Origin: Spirochaetaceae bacterium
GTDB taxonomy: Bacteria > Spirochaetota > Spirochaetia > Treponematales > Rectinemataceae
Direction of reading: 5' to 3'
NCBI GenBank assembly: GCA_025358255.1
Contig: JANYKC010000054.1
Location: forward strand, 47,355-111,354
DNA length: 64,000 bases
Shown: one piece after another, positions 39,239 to 49,977 of the stretch
Numbering within the stretch: position 1 is the stretch's first letter
How the letters are laid out: every line of letters starts with the position of its first letter
Made by a program: the position numbers and the translations under genes
Notes under the pieces: generated by a model
Databases searched by the model: none
What the model was told of the DNA's origin: nothing
What the model saw: only the letters and a program-made list of their open reading frames with translations

Positions 39239-40434
39239 GATGCCCTTCCCTGGCCGCGCCCCAAGGCCGCGTCCTCAATCTCGAGCGCGGCCAGGATAAA
39301 GGGCCCCACGCCCTTGAAATCATCGCTCACGACGGGCTCGGATAGGTAATAGCGGCAGGAGCCATCCCGGTAGGGCTTTCCCCCAAGGCCCGCCACCTGG
39401 CAGATGCCGCCGAGGGAGAGGAGGCCGTCCTTGCCCACAGAGACAAAGCGCTCCACGACCGAGGACCAGGCCTTTTCGGCGGCCGCGAGGAAGGGCGGGG
39501 CGAGGCAGCCGAGGGCGACGCCCCGCGCCAGCGCGTACACGAACATGCAGGAGGCCGATGCCTCGAGGTAATTGGCTTCGCCGGCGGCGCTTTCACCCTC
39601 GGCTGCCCAGTCCATCACCTGCCACCAGAGTCCCGTCGCGGCATCGGCATGGCGACGTACCGCCTCGGCGACGCGGGAGAGCATGGCACACAGGCCTGTC
39701 CTCCCCTCGTGCCCGGAAGGCAGGAGTCCTATGCAGTCGACAAGGGCCATCGCGAACCAGCCCATGGCCCTTCCCCAGGCATGGGGCGAGCGCCCGCTCA
39801 AGGGATCGGACCACGCTTCCTTGCGCGATTCGTCCCAGGCGTGCCGAAGGAGGCCGGTCGCCGTATCCAGGCAATGCTCCTCGGCGAGGCGGAACCAGGC
39901 AAGGATATCCTCGACGCCGGCGCGGCCCGCGCCGCTTTCGAGGCTCGCGCGGAGGTAGAACGGAGCGGCCATGTAGAGGCCGTCAAGCCAGAGCTGGTTT
40001 GGATAGATGCCCTTGTGCCAGAAGGCGCCCGAGGGCGAGCGGGGCTGGGCGCGCAGCTGTCCCCTGAGGACCGCGATCGCCGCCGCCCAGCGTGGATCCG
40101 AGCTCCCACGGGCCAGGTCGAGAAGGAGGACGCCGGGCCGGACCTGGTCGAGGTTCCAGTCCTCGAGCCGGTAGCCGGCGATCCTGCCGTCCGGACCGAC
40201 CAGGCCCTCGAGGACATCGCGCACGAGAGGCAGGAGGCCTGTGCCCCCCCTGCGCCGCCCTACCTCCGCCAGGGCATGGAGGACGAGGCCATCCTCGTAC
40301 CTCCAGCGGAATTCCGCCGCCGGGCGCCGCCCCGTGACGGAGGCGGAGGCGGCGAGGGAAAGCGCCGCCCCGCCTGGGACCGCATCGCCGGAGGGGCGGC
40401 GGGCGGGCGCTCCGGCGTTTGCGCAGGCTTTCAT
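39235..40434 (-). CDS. Glycoside hydrolase family 105 (unsaturated rhamnogalacturonyl hydrolase)
   Basis: RYEDGLVLHALAEVG, FWHKGIYPNQLWLDGLYMAAPFYLRA, HAWDESRKEAWSDPLSGRSPHAWGRAMGWFAMALVD; overlaps GH28 start. Confidence 0.92.
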   Translation of the reverse strand: MKACANAGAPARRPSGDAVPGGAALSLAASASVTGRRPAAEFRWRYEDGLVLHALAEVGRRRGGTGLLPLVRDVLEGLVGPDGRIAGYRLEDWNLDQVRPGVLLLDLARGSSDPRWAAAIAVLRGQLRAQPRSPSGAFWHKGIYPNQLWLDGLYMAAPFYLRASLESGAGRAGVEDILAWFRLAEEHCLDTATGLLRHAWDESRKEAWSDPLSGRSPHAWGRAMGWFAMALVDCIGLLPSGHEGRTGLCAMLSRVAEAVRRHADAATGLWWQVMDWAAEGESAAGEANYLEASASCMFVYALARGVALGCLAPPFLAAAEKAWSSVVERFVSVGKDGLLSLGGICQVAGLGGKPYRDGSCRYYLSEPVVSDDFKGVGPFILAALEIEDAALGRGQGRAS

Positions 40435-40442
40435 CGCAATTG

Positions 40443-42005
40443 TTACTTTATGAAGCCGGCCTCGAGGACCTGCTTCTTCGCCGCGGCCTCGAATTCCCTG
40501 GCGCCCAACTTGTCCAGCCCCGCGAGGTAGGCGGCCCAGCTTTCCTTCGTGAGGGGCTGGAGGCCGAGGATGAACTTGACCTGGTTCTCCGTGTAGAAAC
40601 GCCAGAAGTCCGAGCCGTTCGCCGGCGGGTTGATGACCAGCGCTCCCGTCTCCTCGCTCCACTTGTTGGCCTTGAAGGCCTCCCAGTAGGAGAGGGGATC
40701 CATCGTCCGGCCCTTGGCGGTCTTGAAGCTCACGTAGCGCACAGCCAGCTCGTTCGCGCTGTTCGTGTAGACATAGTTCTTGAGCTGGAGGAGTGGGGCC
40801 TGGGGCTTGGCGGTGTAGGCCTTGGCAGGCTCGATGCCCGCCACCGAGACGAGGCCCTTGTCGTCCAGGTTGAAGTTCACGCCCTTCTCGCCGAAGCCGA
40901 GGAGGTAGTAGCCCTCGTCGGACTGCATCCACTCGAGGAGCTTGGCGATGGCCGGTCCCTTGCCTTCCTTGACGGCCCTCGCGGAGACGGCCAGGATGCG
41001 GGCGCTCCGCATGAAGGGCCCTTCCGAGCTCTTGCCCTTGGGTCCGATGGGCGTCGGCACCGCGAGCCACTCCCCTTCGGGGAAGTTCACGTCGAAGTCC
41101 TTGTAGTTGGCCTGCATGGCCAACGCCGCATAGCCTTCCGTCATCATGCCGAAGCGGCCCTGCTTCCAGCGCGCCCGGAAGTCGTCCTTCTTGAGGCTCG
41201 CCCAGTCGGGGTCCATGAGCTTCTCGTCGGAGAGGCGCTTCATGAAGAGCATGGCGTCGTAGAATTCGGGCTTCCGCACCTGGAGGCCGAACTTCGCCGC
41301 GCTCGTGATGTCCCAGGTGGCGGCCACGCCGTAGGCGCCGATGATGGCGTCGAAGCGCGAGCCGAGTCCCTGCTGGGCCATCGAGAGCGGCTCGATGTAG
41401 CCGCCGAAGCCGTAGGTGTCGTTCTTGCCGTTGCCGTCGGGGTCCTTCTCCGTGAAGGCCTTGGCGACCGCGTAGAAGTCCTCGATGGTCTTGGGGACCT
41501 TGAGGCCGAGCTTGTCGAGCCAGTCCTTGCGGATCACGAAGCCGTCAGTGCCGGCCAGCGCCCCCGGCTCGGCGAAGCCGTAGAGCTTGCCGTTCAGGGT
41601 GACGAGCTTGTTGCGAACGGTGTCGCTGTAGCGGAGCTTGGTGCGGAAGGGCATCTCCTTGAGGAGGCTGTCCACCGGCGCGATGAGCCCCGCCTTCACG
41701 AGCTTGTACCAGACATCGCGCTGCACCTGGAAAAGGTCGGGCAGGGCGTTGGCCGCCGCCGCCGTGTTGATCTTCGTGTCCTGGTCGGACGAGGTCGAGG
41801 GGAGCTGGACGAGGTTCAGGTTGACCCCGAGCTTGTCCTTGATGATCTGGTATGCCGCCCAGCTGTCCGGCGGCTGGCCGGCTTCGCTGGCGGCCGCGTT
41901 GTACCAGAAGTTGACGTCCGCCGGCTTCGCCTGGGCGAATGCGGGAAGACCTATCCCCGCCGCGACGAGCAGGGCGAGAAGCTTGATCGACAATGTGCGT
42001 GCCAT
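40443..42005 (-). CDS. Extracellular solute-binding protein (LipO-type, CUT1)
   Basis: Signal peptide MARTLSIKLLALLVAAGIGLPAFAQA; SBP features; next to two CUT1 permeases. Confidence 0.92.
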   Translation of the reverse strand: MARTLSIKLLALLVAAGIGLPAFAQAKPADVNFWYNAAASEAGQPPDSWAAYQIIKDKLGVNLNLVQLPSTSSDQDTKINTAAAANALPDLFQVQRDVWYKLVKAGLIAPVDSLLKEMPFRTKLRYSDTVRNKLVTLNGKLYGFAEPGALAGTDGFVIRKDWLDKLGLKVPKTIEDFYAVAKAFTEKDPDGNGKNDTYGFGGYIEPLSMAQQGLGSRFDAIIGAYGVAATWDITSAAKFGLQVRKPEFYDAMLFMKRLSDEKLMDPDWASLKKDDFRARWKQGRFGMMTEGYAALAMQANYKDFDVNFPEGEWLAVPTPIGPKGKSSEGPFMRSARILAVSARAVKEGKGPAIAKLLEWMQSDEGYYLLGFGEKGVNFNLDDKGLVSVAGIEPAKAYTAKPQAPLLQLKNYVYTNSANELAVRYVSFKTAKGRTMDPLSYWEAFKANKWSEETGALVINPPANGSDFWRFYTENQVKFILGLQPLTKESWAAYLAGLDKLGAREFEAAAKKQVLEAGFIK

Positions 42006-42033
42006 CGAATTCCTCCTTAGGCAGTTTCTTTCG

Positions 42034-42924
42034 CTATCCCTTGATGCCACCCACGAGGGTTCCCTTCGTGAAGTGCTTCTGGATCCATGGGTAGATGATG
42101 GCCATGGGCAGGGTCGTGAGGACCACGCTTGCGGCCTTGAGCGCCTGGACCGGTGCGGCGCTCATCGCGTCGAAATCCACGTACTCGTTGACGTTGGAGG
42201 CGAGGAGGATGTTCCGCAGGAGCACGGGGAGGGGCTGGAGCTTCGCGTTGTTGAGATAGAGGAGGGGGCCGAAGAACTCGTTCCACAGCGAGACCGCGTA
42301 GAAGAGCCCCACGGTGAGGAGTATTGGCTTGGAGAGGGGAAGGATGATGCGCCGCAGGATGTAGAACTCGCCCGCCCCGTCCATGCGCGCCGCTTCCTTG
42401 AAGTCCTCGGGTATGCCCTCGAAGAAGCCGCGCATCACGAAGGTGTTGTAGACGCTCACGGCGCCGGGGAGCATCACCGCCCAGTAGGAATCGGTGAGGC
42501 CGAGGCCCGTCACGACGAGGTAGCCTGGGATGAGGCCGGGGTTGAAAAGGAAGGGGATGAGGATAAGGGTGTTGAGGAACTTGCGCCCGGGAAGCCCCTT
42601 CACGGACAGGACATAGGCCAGGGGCACGGTGAGGAAGAGGCTCATCGCGGTGCCGCCCAGGGTGATGATGGCGCTGTTCGCGAGGGAACGGAGGAAGGCG
42701 GGATGGCTGAGGAGCTGGCGGTAGGCGGCAAGGCTCAATTCGGAGACGGGGATGAGGAGCCCGCCCAGGATTTCCCTCCCGGCCTTGATAGGCGTCATCG
42801 ACATCGTGATCACCCGCACAAGGGGGATGGCGACCGCGAGGAGGGTGAAGAGGAGGATGCCGTTGACCAAGGCCTGCCAGGCCCTCTCCTCGAGGGACAT
42901 CTTGCGGAGCATCGTCCCCTCCAT
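42034..42924 (-). CDS. Carbohydrate ABC transporter permease (YtcP-like)
   Basis: MEGTMLRKMSLEERAWQALVNGILLFTLLAVAIPLVRVITMS...DFKEAARMDGAGEFYILRRIILPLSKP. Confidence 0.92.
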   Translation of the reverse strand: MEGTMLRKMSLEERAWQALVNGILLFTLLAVAIPLVRVITMSMTPIKAGREILGGLLIPVSELSLAAYRQLLSHPAFLRSLANSAIITLGGTAMSLFLTVPLAYVLSVKGLPGRKFLNTLILIPFLFNPGLIPGYLVVTGLGLTDSYWAVMLPGAVSVYNTFVMRGFFEGIPEDFKEAARMDGAGEFYILRRIILPLSKPILLTVGLFYAVSLWNEFFGPLLYLNNAKLQPLPVLLRNILLASNVNEYVDFDAMSAAPVQALKAASVVLTTLPMAIIYPWIQKHFTKGTLVGGIKG

Positions 42925-43868
42925 CAGTACAGGCTTGCGCCCGAGGCGCGCTTGGCGATCCTGTTGAACACGAGGACCATGCAGAGACCGATGACGCCCT
43001 TGAAGAGGCCCACCGCCGTCGCGAGGCTGAAGCGGAAATCCAGGACGCCCTGGCGGTAGACCCAGGTGTCGATGATGTCGGCGACGCCCATGACGGGCAT
43101 CGAGGAGAGCATGAAGAGTTGGTGGAAGCCGGCATCCAGGACGGTGCCGAGCCGCAGGAGGGTGACCACGACGATGACGTCGGCGATGCCCGGCAGGGAG
43201 ATGTAGCGGATGCGCTGGAGCCGTGTGGCCCCCTCGACTTCGGCCGCTTCGTAGAGGGCGGGGTCGATGGCCGCCAAGGCCGCAAGATAGATGATGGCGC
43301 TCCAGCCCGTCTCCTTCCAGGCGTCCGAGAGGACGACGATGAAGGGGAAATCCGAGGGCTGGCCGAGGAAGGATCGCGGCGTGCCGCCTGTCGCCCGGAT
43401 TATTGAATTGACGAGGCCTTCGCTCTCGGAGAAGAGGGCCAGGAGGACGCCGTACATGATGACCCAGGAAAGGAAATGGGGCAGGTAGGTCGCCGTCTGG
43501 ACGAGTCCCTTGAAGGCCTTGGCGGCGGTCTCGGAGAGGGCAAGGGCAAGGATGACGGCAAGGGGAAGACCGACCGCGAGCTTGGCCAGGCTGTAGCCCA
43601 CCGTGTTTCGAAGGAGCTCCCAGAAATAGATGGAATGGAAAAACTCCACAAGGTTGGCCAGGCCCACCCAAGGCGATTTCCATACGCCGTCCAGGGGGCT
43701 GAAATCCTTGAAGGCGATCTGGGCGTTGACCAGGGGCATGTACTTGAAAACGAGGAAATACGCCAAGGGGCACACAAGCATGAGGTACAAGGTCCAATGG
43801 CGACGGAGATTGCCCCGTCTCCCAGGCCTTGTCAGTAATGCGGCGTCGCTGCGGCCCTGCCAAGCCAT
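42924..43868 (-). CDS. Carbohydrate ABC transporter permease (LplB-like)
   Basis: HWTLYLMLVCPLAYFLVFKYMPLVNAQIAFKDFSP...LYEAAEVEGATRLQRIRYISLPGI. Confidence 0.92.
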   Translation of the reverse strand: MAWQGRSDAALLTRPGRRGNLRRHWTLYLMLVCPLAYFLVFKYMPLVNAQIAFKDFSPLDGVWKSPWVGLANLVEFFHSIYFWELLRNTVGYSLAKLAVGLPLAVILALALSETAAKAFKGLVQTATYLPHFLSWVIMYGVLLALFSESEGLVNSIIRATGGTPRSFLGQPSDFPFIVVLSDAWKETGWSAIIYLAALAAIDPALYEAAEVEGATRLQRIRYISLPGIADVIVVVTLLRLGTVLDAGFHQLFMLSSMPVMGVADIIDTWVYRQGVLDFRFSLATAVGLFKGVIGLCMVLVFNRIAKRASGASLY

Positions 43869-44043
43869 CTGGGGTCACCCTCGTGTGGTTGATCTGGAGT
43901 GCGTCCAAGATTGTTGGGACCTCGCCTGAGAGCGTCGTTTCCCGTCTCGAGACCCGATGCATTGACGGATCCACGCCCGCCCAACAATCTCGGTAGCACT
44001 TCGTGAAGTCTAGGCCATCAAGGCAAGACAGGAGCGGCTTTTT

Positions 44044-47000
44044 TTAGGATTTTACCGACTTGTCCGATGAGTCCGAATCTAGGTCGGGGATTTCACCCCG
44101 GCCAAGGTAATGGTTTCTCCAGGTCAAAGGAGCCAGGCCCGTAAATTTCCGGAATACCCTGCTGAAGTACGCCTGGTCGGGTATGCCTACCTTGGCGCCA
44201 AGCACGGCCAAAGATTCGTCGGACTCCTCAAGCAGGCACTTGGCCTGCCGGATGCGATAGCGGCCCAGGAACTCCCAGGGCGAGAGGCCCATCTCCTGCC
44301 GGAAAATGCGGCCAAGATAGTCTTCGTTCACCCCGATGGCCGCGGCAAACTCCACTCGGGAAAAGGATACCGCGAAATTCCTCGCGAGCCAGAGTTCGGC
44401 GCGGCGCACAAGGGCTGAGGAGTGATGCGGCAAGCCCCCACCGCCATGGACGGCGCGGGCGATGAGCTCGCACAGGAGGGCTTCGGGCAACACCGCGCGG
44501 GGTAGGATGCGAAGGCCCGCCTCGTCCACGAGGCCTGCCCAGGACTCGCAATCGTCCGGCGCGAGGACGACAAGTGGAATGAGGCGCTCCCCCTCGGGCC
44601 CGCGCGCGCCTCGGTCCAGGGAAAGCCAGGACTGGCAGCCTTCCGGATCGCAGAGCAGGAGGGCAGGCTTGCCAAAGGCGATTGAAATGGCGGCCTCGTC
44701 CGCCGTGGCAAAGCTCCTTTGTCGCCGCCCCGGAAGCGCCCGGGAAACGAGGGAGGCCAGTTCGGCGCGAAGGCCGGGGTAGCGCGAAAGGAGGAAAACC
44801 GGCTCGGTGGCGGCGGCGGCGTGAGAGCGCTCCAGGAGACCCAGGAAATCCGTCTCCATCCATCCCCTGCCCTCGCTCGCCACTAGAGCGGCGCTTGCCG
44901 AGGAGAGGACAAGGAAGGGAAGGCTGGAGAAGCGCTTCTTGAACCTGAGGGCCCTCACAAGCTCCCAATCGCCCGGGATGGCCTCGTCGAGATCCCAGAC
45001 GAGGGCGATCGGCTCGACGCCTCCACCCAGGTCCTCCTCCTCCAGCGAAGCGAGGGGAAAGCAGTGCCGCTTGAGGTCCTCGGCAAATCGGGAGGCTTCC
45101 TCGGTCACCTGGCCTGAACGAGAGAGGATGGCGAGGGCTTGGATGCGAGCGGCATCCTGGGTTCCTCCTTCGGGGAGGGCTGCGCCGGCGGCCGATCCGA
45201 CCAGGGCGGGAAGGTTGAAGGCCATCCTGAACCCACAGGGGAGGGATTCGAGGCTTGCGCCATGAAGCGCGAGGATGCGGCGCGCCAGCGCAAGGCTCAC
45301 ATCGGTTCCGATAGGGCCGGGGGAGGCGATGTCGATGAGGAGGTGAGGCAGCTCAAGCCGCGCGGATATCCGGGAAGGCCCGGATCCGGCTTCCCCCGCT
45401 TTTGCCAGCATCGAGAAGACCCGGGAAAGCAGGCTGGCGTCGGCAGCGATGAGTGGAAGGCGCCGGGGCAGGCCAGGCGTGGCTTTTCCGCCTGCGAGGC
45501 CTTCAAGGAGTGCCAGCGGATCGAGGGGCGTGAGGGCAAGGTCGAGCTCCCCTATGTCGGCGCGCGTCAAATCGAGAAGCTCCTCGATGAGGACAAGCTG
45601 GCGCCTGGCCTCCTGGCCGATGCGCCCCGCGGCTGCGGAAAGGGGAGCGGCGGAAGGAGGGCCTTCCGTCGATCCAAGCAGCCTGGCTTCCTCGATGATC
45701 CTTTCGAGGGGCTCGCAAAGTTCCCGGCTCAGATTGGCCAGGAGGCTGGTCTTGATGCGGTCGGCCTTCTCTGCCCGCAGCCTCGCGTCCTGGGCTTCGG
45801 CGAAGAGGGCCGCCCCGCGCAGGGCGCTGGACAGGTAGGCGCGGAGCTCTTCATACACCGTGCCGTCGCGGGGGCCAATCTCCAGGACGAGCCGGCCTAT
45901 CGCCTCGTCCCGGAAAAAAAGCGGCTCGACGACGAAGGCCCAGGGTCTCGTGCCGGGGAGGATGCCTTGGGGGAGGATCAATCCTCTCTCGAAGGCATGG
46001 CCGCCCTCGGCGCAGCGGAACTCGCAGCCTTGCCCGAGCGCGGCGACCAAGCGGGCTTCCTTGGCCCCAACGTCCTCGAGCACGAGATAGGCGCTCGGGA
46101 TCCCCAGCCTCGGCAAAACCTCTTCGAGGACTGCGGCGATGCGAGGGAGGTCATGGCTGGCAAGGAGGGCAGCCCCCGCCCCGCGAAGCGCCTGGGCTTC
46201 CTGGTCTTCCTGCCAATGGCGATAGGTCTCGGCCCTGCGCGAGCTTTCCGCCGCGAGGGCCCGGGCGCGGTGGAAAAGCTCCTCCACCCGGGTGGGATCG
46301 GCCCCTGCGAGGAGGAGGGCCTGGGAGCGCAGCCGGGTAAGCACCGGTTGCCAACCCGCCGGGTCGAGGCCTTCCGGTGAGCTGCGGTCCAAGGCGGACT
46401 CGAGAAGCTCAAGGAAGCCCTTGCCGCATCTTTGGCCTGGGGGCGGTGAGAGGGAATCCACCAATCCTCCCAGCCAGGCCATCGAGGCCTTCGCCGCCAC
46501 TGCCCCGGGCGCGCCATGCGCGTTCGGCCCTGAGACGCAAAGGAGGGAGGCGAGCTCCGCGACAAAGGCGCTCCGTCCCGGTCCGGCGGCAGGCAGGACC
46601 TGCGGTTGGCGCGGGGTTTCAAGGAGGCTGGTGGGGCAACCGCAGGAACGGCGCAGCCTGAGCTCGGCGGGAAGGAGGGTCTGCGCGGGAACCTTCTCGC
46701 CGCCGAGCATGCGGAGGAGGATGTCCGCGGCCGCCCTTCCCTCCCCGCGAAAGTCAATCGCCACCGTCGTGAGTGCCGGCGAGGAGAGGGCGCTCTCCCT
46801 CGAATCGTTGAAGCCGGCCACCGCGAGGTCCTCAGGCACGCGTATCCCCCTTGCCAGGAATTCCTTGAGGGCCCAGAAGGCCAAAAGGTCGCTCGCGGCG
46901 ACAAAGGCGCGGAAGTCCTTCCCCGGGACAAGCCTGCGGGCATCAAGGAGCGCAATTGCCGCCTGGCTGCCCGCGTCCCAGGGAAGGGGATCGGTCACGA

Positions 47001-47500
47001 GGGCCGGGCGGAAGGGGATGCCACGCTCGGCCAGGATATCGCGGTAGGCGCTATAGCGCTGCTGTGCTGAGACATGGCTTTCGGGTCCGCGCGCGAAGGC
47101 TATGCGGTCGTGTCCGTGGGCATCGATGAGATGCTCGATCAGGGCCCTCATGCCCCGATAGGCGTCGAAGGCTATGAGGGGATGGCCGGCCACGGCTTGG
47201 GAAAGGCTTACCACCGGCAGGCAGTCGAGGCGCGCCATGAATGCCTCGACCTCGCGAGGCGGCACGGAGCCCGAAAGGCTCGTGGTCCAGCTGGCGACTG
47301 CGTCGATGTTGCGGGGGCTGGCGAGGCTGTAGATGACGTTGCGGCGTCTCTCGAAATCGTCCACCGCGCCAAGGCGGCCACCGGGAAGGCAGAACGTGTT
47401 GGCGCCCCGCGCGGCCGCGGCATCCACGAAGCCGTTCCACAGCCCATGGCTCGCCCCCGTGTGTATGGAGGCGCAGACGAGGGCAAGGCAGGGCGGTGGG
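44044..47500 (-). CDS. Hybrid regulator: LacI-type periplasmic-binding domain, GAF-like, degenerate histidine-kinase-like, pseudo-receivers, AraC HTH
   Basis: PBP-like region without N-terminal HTH; SLLANLSRELCEPLERI in place of an H-box; C-term FAAAIGVNEDYLGRIFRQEMGLSPWEFLGRYRIRQAKCLLEESD; start codon uncertain. Confidence 0.8.
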
Positions 47501-47507
47501 TCCGTTT

Positions 47508-48488
47508 TCAGGAAATGCCCGTCAAGGCCTGGATGTACTGGAGCCTCGCGTGGGCGGCGGGATTCGCCGAGTTCGCCTGCGAGAGGCGGCCCTGGATGGC
47601 CTTGAGGGAGCCGAGGCCCTTGGCATCGAGCCAATCGTTGAGGGCGCGGTTCATCTCGCCGATCACGCCGAAGCCCCGGCGGTAGATCACGGAGCAGAGC
47701 TCGACCACGCTCGCGCCGACGCTCACCAGCTTGATCACGGTCTCGGCGTCGTGGACCCCGGTGGAGGCCGCGAGGTCGCAGGGGACTTTCCCCGAAAGGA
47801 GGGAAATCCAGCGCAGGCTTTCATGGTATTCGTCCCCGGCGGAACGGGCGTTCCCCGCCTTGAGGGCGAGGTTCTGGAGATCCACGTCAAAGCGGTAGAA
47901 ACGGTTGAAGAGGACGAGCGCCTGGGCACCGGATCGCGAGAGCTCGGCGACCACCGATGGGATGCTCGCGTAGCCGCTGCCGATCTTCACGGCGAGGGGA
48001 AGCTTCGTCACCGTCCGCACCGCGGCCACCGTCTCGAAAAGCCTGGCCTCGACGGCCGCGCCCCGCTCGGAGGCGGATTCCGGCATGACGGCCATGTTGA
48101 GCTCGAGTGCGCTCGCCCCTGCCCCCTCGATGCGCTTCGCGAACTCGGCCCATCGCGTGGCCCCCACGCAATTGACGCTCGCGATCACCGGGACGCCGGC
48201 GTCGCGCGAGCCGCTCACGAGCTTGAGGTATTCGCGGGCGCCCTCCTCCATCCCCGCCTTCCTGAAAAAGTCCTCGGCCTCGGGATGCTGGCCGCCTTCA
48301 AGGCTGGCCTCCACGGCGGCGAGCTCGGCGACGAGCTGTTCCTCGAAGAGCGACTTGAGGACGATGGCTCCGGCGCCGGCGGCAGCCGCTTTTTTCACGC
48401 CGTCCACGGTGGCCGTGAGGCCCGATGCGGCGACGACGAGGGGACTCGTGAGTGCAAAGCCCAAGTAGCGCGTGGTGAGGTCGGCCAT
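47508..48488 (-). CDS. Dihydroorotate dehydrogenase-like protein
   Basis: MADLTTRYLGFALTSPLVVAASGLTATVDGVKKAAAAGAGAIVLKSLFEEQ, LPLAVKIG, DLAASTGVHDAETVIKLVSVGASVVELCSVIYRRG. Confidence 0.88.
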   Translation of the reverse strand: MADLTTRYLGFALTSPLVVAASGLTATVDGVKKAAAAGAGAIVLKSLFEEQLVAELAAVEASLEGGQHPEAEDFFRKAGMEEGAREYLKLVSGSRDAGVPVIASVNCVGATRWAEFAKRIEGAGASALELNMAVMPESASERGAAVEARLFETVAAVRTVTKLPLAVKIGSGYASIPSVVAELSRSGAQALVLFNRFYRFDVDLQNLALKAGNARSAGDEYHESLRWISLLSGKVPCDLAASTGVHDAETVIKLVSVGASVVELCSVIYRRGFGVIGEMNRALNDWLDAKGLGSLKAIQGRLSQANSANPAAHARLQYIQALTGIS

Positions 48489-48603
48489 GGGGACTCCTTG
48501 CCTGGACAACAGGACGTATGTTCAATGTAGCGCCAGTGGCGGCGTCAGGCAAGGTCGGCCGATGCCTTGCCCATGCCCGGAGTCGGGGCCATACTCCCTA
48601 GTC

Positions 48604-49977
48604 ATGAACATGGACCCTTCCCGCATCGCCTCCTTTGTCGAAGCCAAGGCCGCGCAATGGGACGCCTTGGCACTGGACATCTGGGAGCACCCCGAGCCGA
48701 GTCTCCAGGAGAGCCGCTCAGCCGCGCTCCATCGCGACCGCCTGGCCTCGAGCGGCTTCGCCGTCACCGATTGCCCGGAGATGCCCCATTCCTTCATGGC
48801 CGAGAGCGGCCGAGGTGGCGCGGTCATAGGCATCATGGGCGAATACGACGCCCTTCCAGGGATGTCCCAGGCCTGCTCCACGGAAAGGCGCTCCCTCGTG
48901 GATGGCGGTCCAGGCCACGCCTGCGGCCACAACCTCCTGGGCGTCGGCTCGCTCGCGGCCGCCGAGGCCGTCGCCGATGCCCTGCGCGAAAGCGGCCTCC
49001 CCGGCCGCGTGCGCTACTACGGCTGCCCCGCGGAGGAGGCGCTCGGACGCATCCCCCTCGTCAGGGCTGGCCGCTTCGACGACCTGGACGCGGCGCTATC
49101 CTGGCACCCCGCCGACGTCAACACCCCCCACCGCTACTCGACGAACGCCAACGTCGCCCTCATCATCCGCTTTGCCGGCAGGGCAAGCCACGCCGCCATG
49201 GCCCCCCATGCGGGGCGCTCAGCCCTGGACGCCGCCCAGCTCATGAACATCGGCATCGAGTTCCTCCGCGAGCATGTCGCGCCGGGCACCCTCCTCCACT
49301 ACGTCATCACCGACGGCGGCAGGCGTCCCAACATAGTTCCCGAAGCGGCCGCGGTGTCCCTCTACGTCCGCGCCCCCCGGGCAGGGGGCGTGCGCGACGC
49401 GCTGAAGCGTGTGCTCGACTGCGCCCGAGGGGCCGCCCTCATGACCGGCACCAAGGCCAGCTGGGAGGTCACCCACGGCAAGTGCGACTTCATCCCCAAC
49501 GACGCCATCCACGACGTCATCGCGGCCGCGATGCGCGACATCCCCCTGCCGCCTGCCGCCCCCGAGGAGAGGGCCTTCGCCAAGGGACTTGCCGCGACCG
49601 TGGGCCGCAAGGACCGCGAGTCGACCCTGGCCATGATCGGCGCGCCTACGTCCCTGCTCTCGAGGCCTCTCCACCGGGAGCTCGGGGACTTCGGGCGGGG
49701 CTACAGGATCGGCGGATCCCTCGATGTGGGAGATGTGTCGTACATCGTGCCTGTGGGCCAGATGAACGCCGCCACCTGGCCGCTGGGCATAGGCGCCCAC
49801 ACCTGGCAGTCCTGCGCGGCATCGGGCAGTCCCTATGCGGCGCGGCTTGCCCGGTGGGCCGGGGCTGTCCTCGCCGTGACGGCGTTCAGGCTCCTGTCCG
49901 AGCCGGAATTGCGGAAGGCGGCGAGCCTGGAGCACAAGGCCTCGAAAAGGCCCTGGCGGTCGACGATGGACCTATAG
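48604..49977 (+). CDS. M20 family amidohydrolase (AbgB-like)
   Basis: LDIWEHPEPSLQE, GIMGEYDALPGMSQ, GHACGHNLLGVGSLAAA, GRASHAAMAPHAGRSALDAAQLMNIGIEFLREH. Confidence 0.92.
   Translation: MNMDPSRIASFVEAKAAQWDALALDIWEHPEPSLQESRSAALHRDRLASSGFAVTDCPEMPHSFMAESGRGGAVIGIMGEYDALPGMSQACSTERRSLVDGGPGHACGHNLLGVGSLAAAEAVADALRESGLPGRVRYYGCPAEEALGRIPLVRAGRFDDLDAALSWHPADVNTPHRYSTNANVALIIRFAGRASHAAMAPHAGRSALDAAQLMNIGIEFLREHVAPGTLLHYVITDGGRRPNIVPEAAAVSLYVRAPRAGGVRDALKRVLDCARGAALMTGTKASWEVTHGKCDFIPNDAIHDVIAAAMRDIPLPPAAPEERAFAKGLAATVGRKDRESTLAMIGAPTSLLSRPLHRELGDFGRGYRIGGSLDVGDVSYIVPVGQMNAATWPLGIGAHTWQSCAASGSPYAARLARWAGAVLAVTAFRLLSEPELRKAASLEHKASKRPWRSTMDL

Noticed and set aside
40435-41070. N-terminal extension of the GH105 ORF into the SBP gene
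   Set aside because: Out-of-frame antisense-like extension; GH105 homology begins near 40434.
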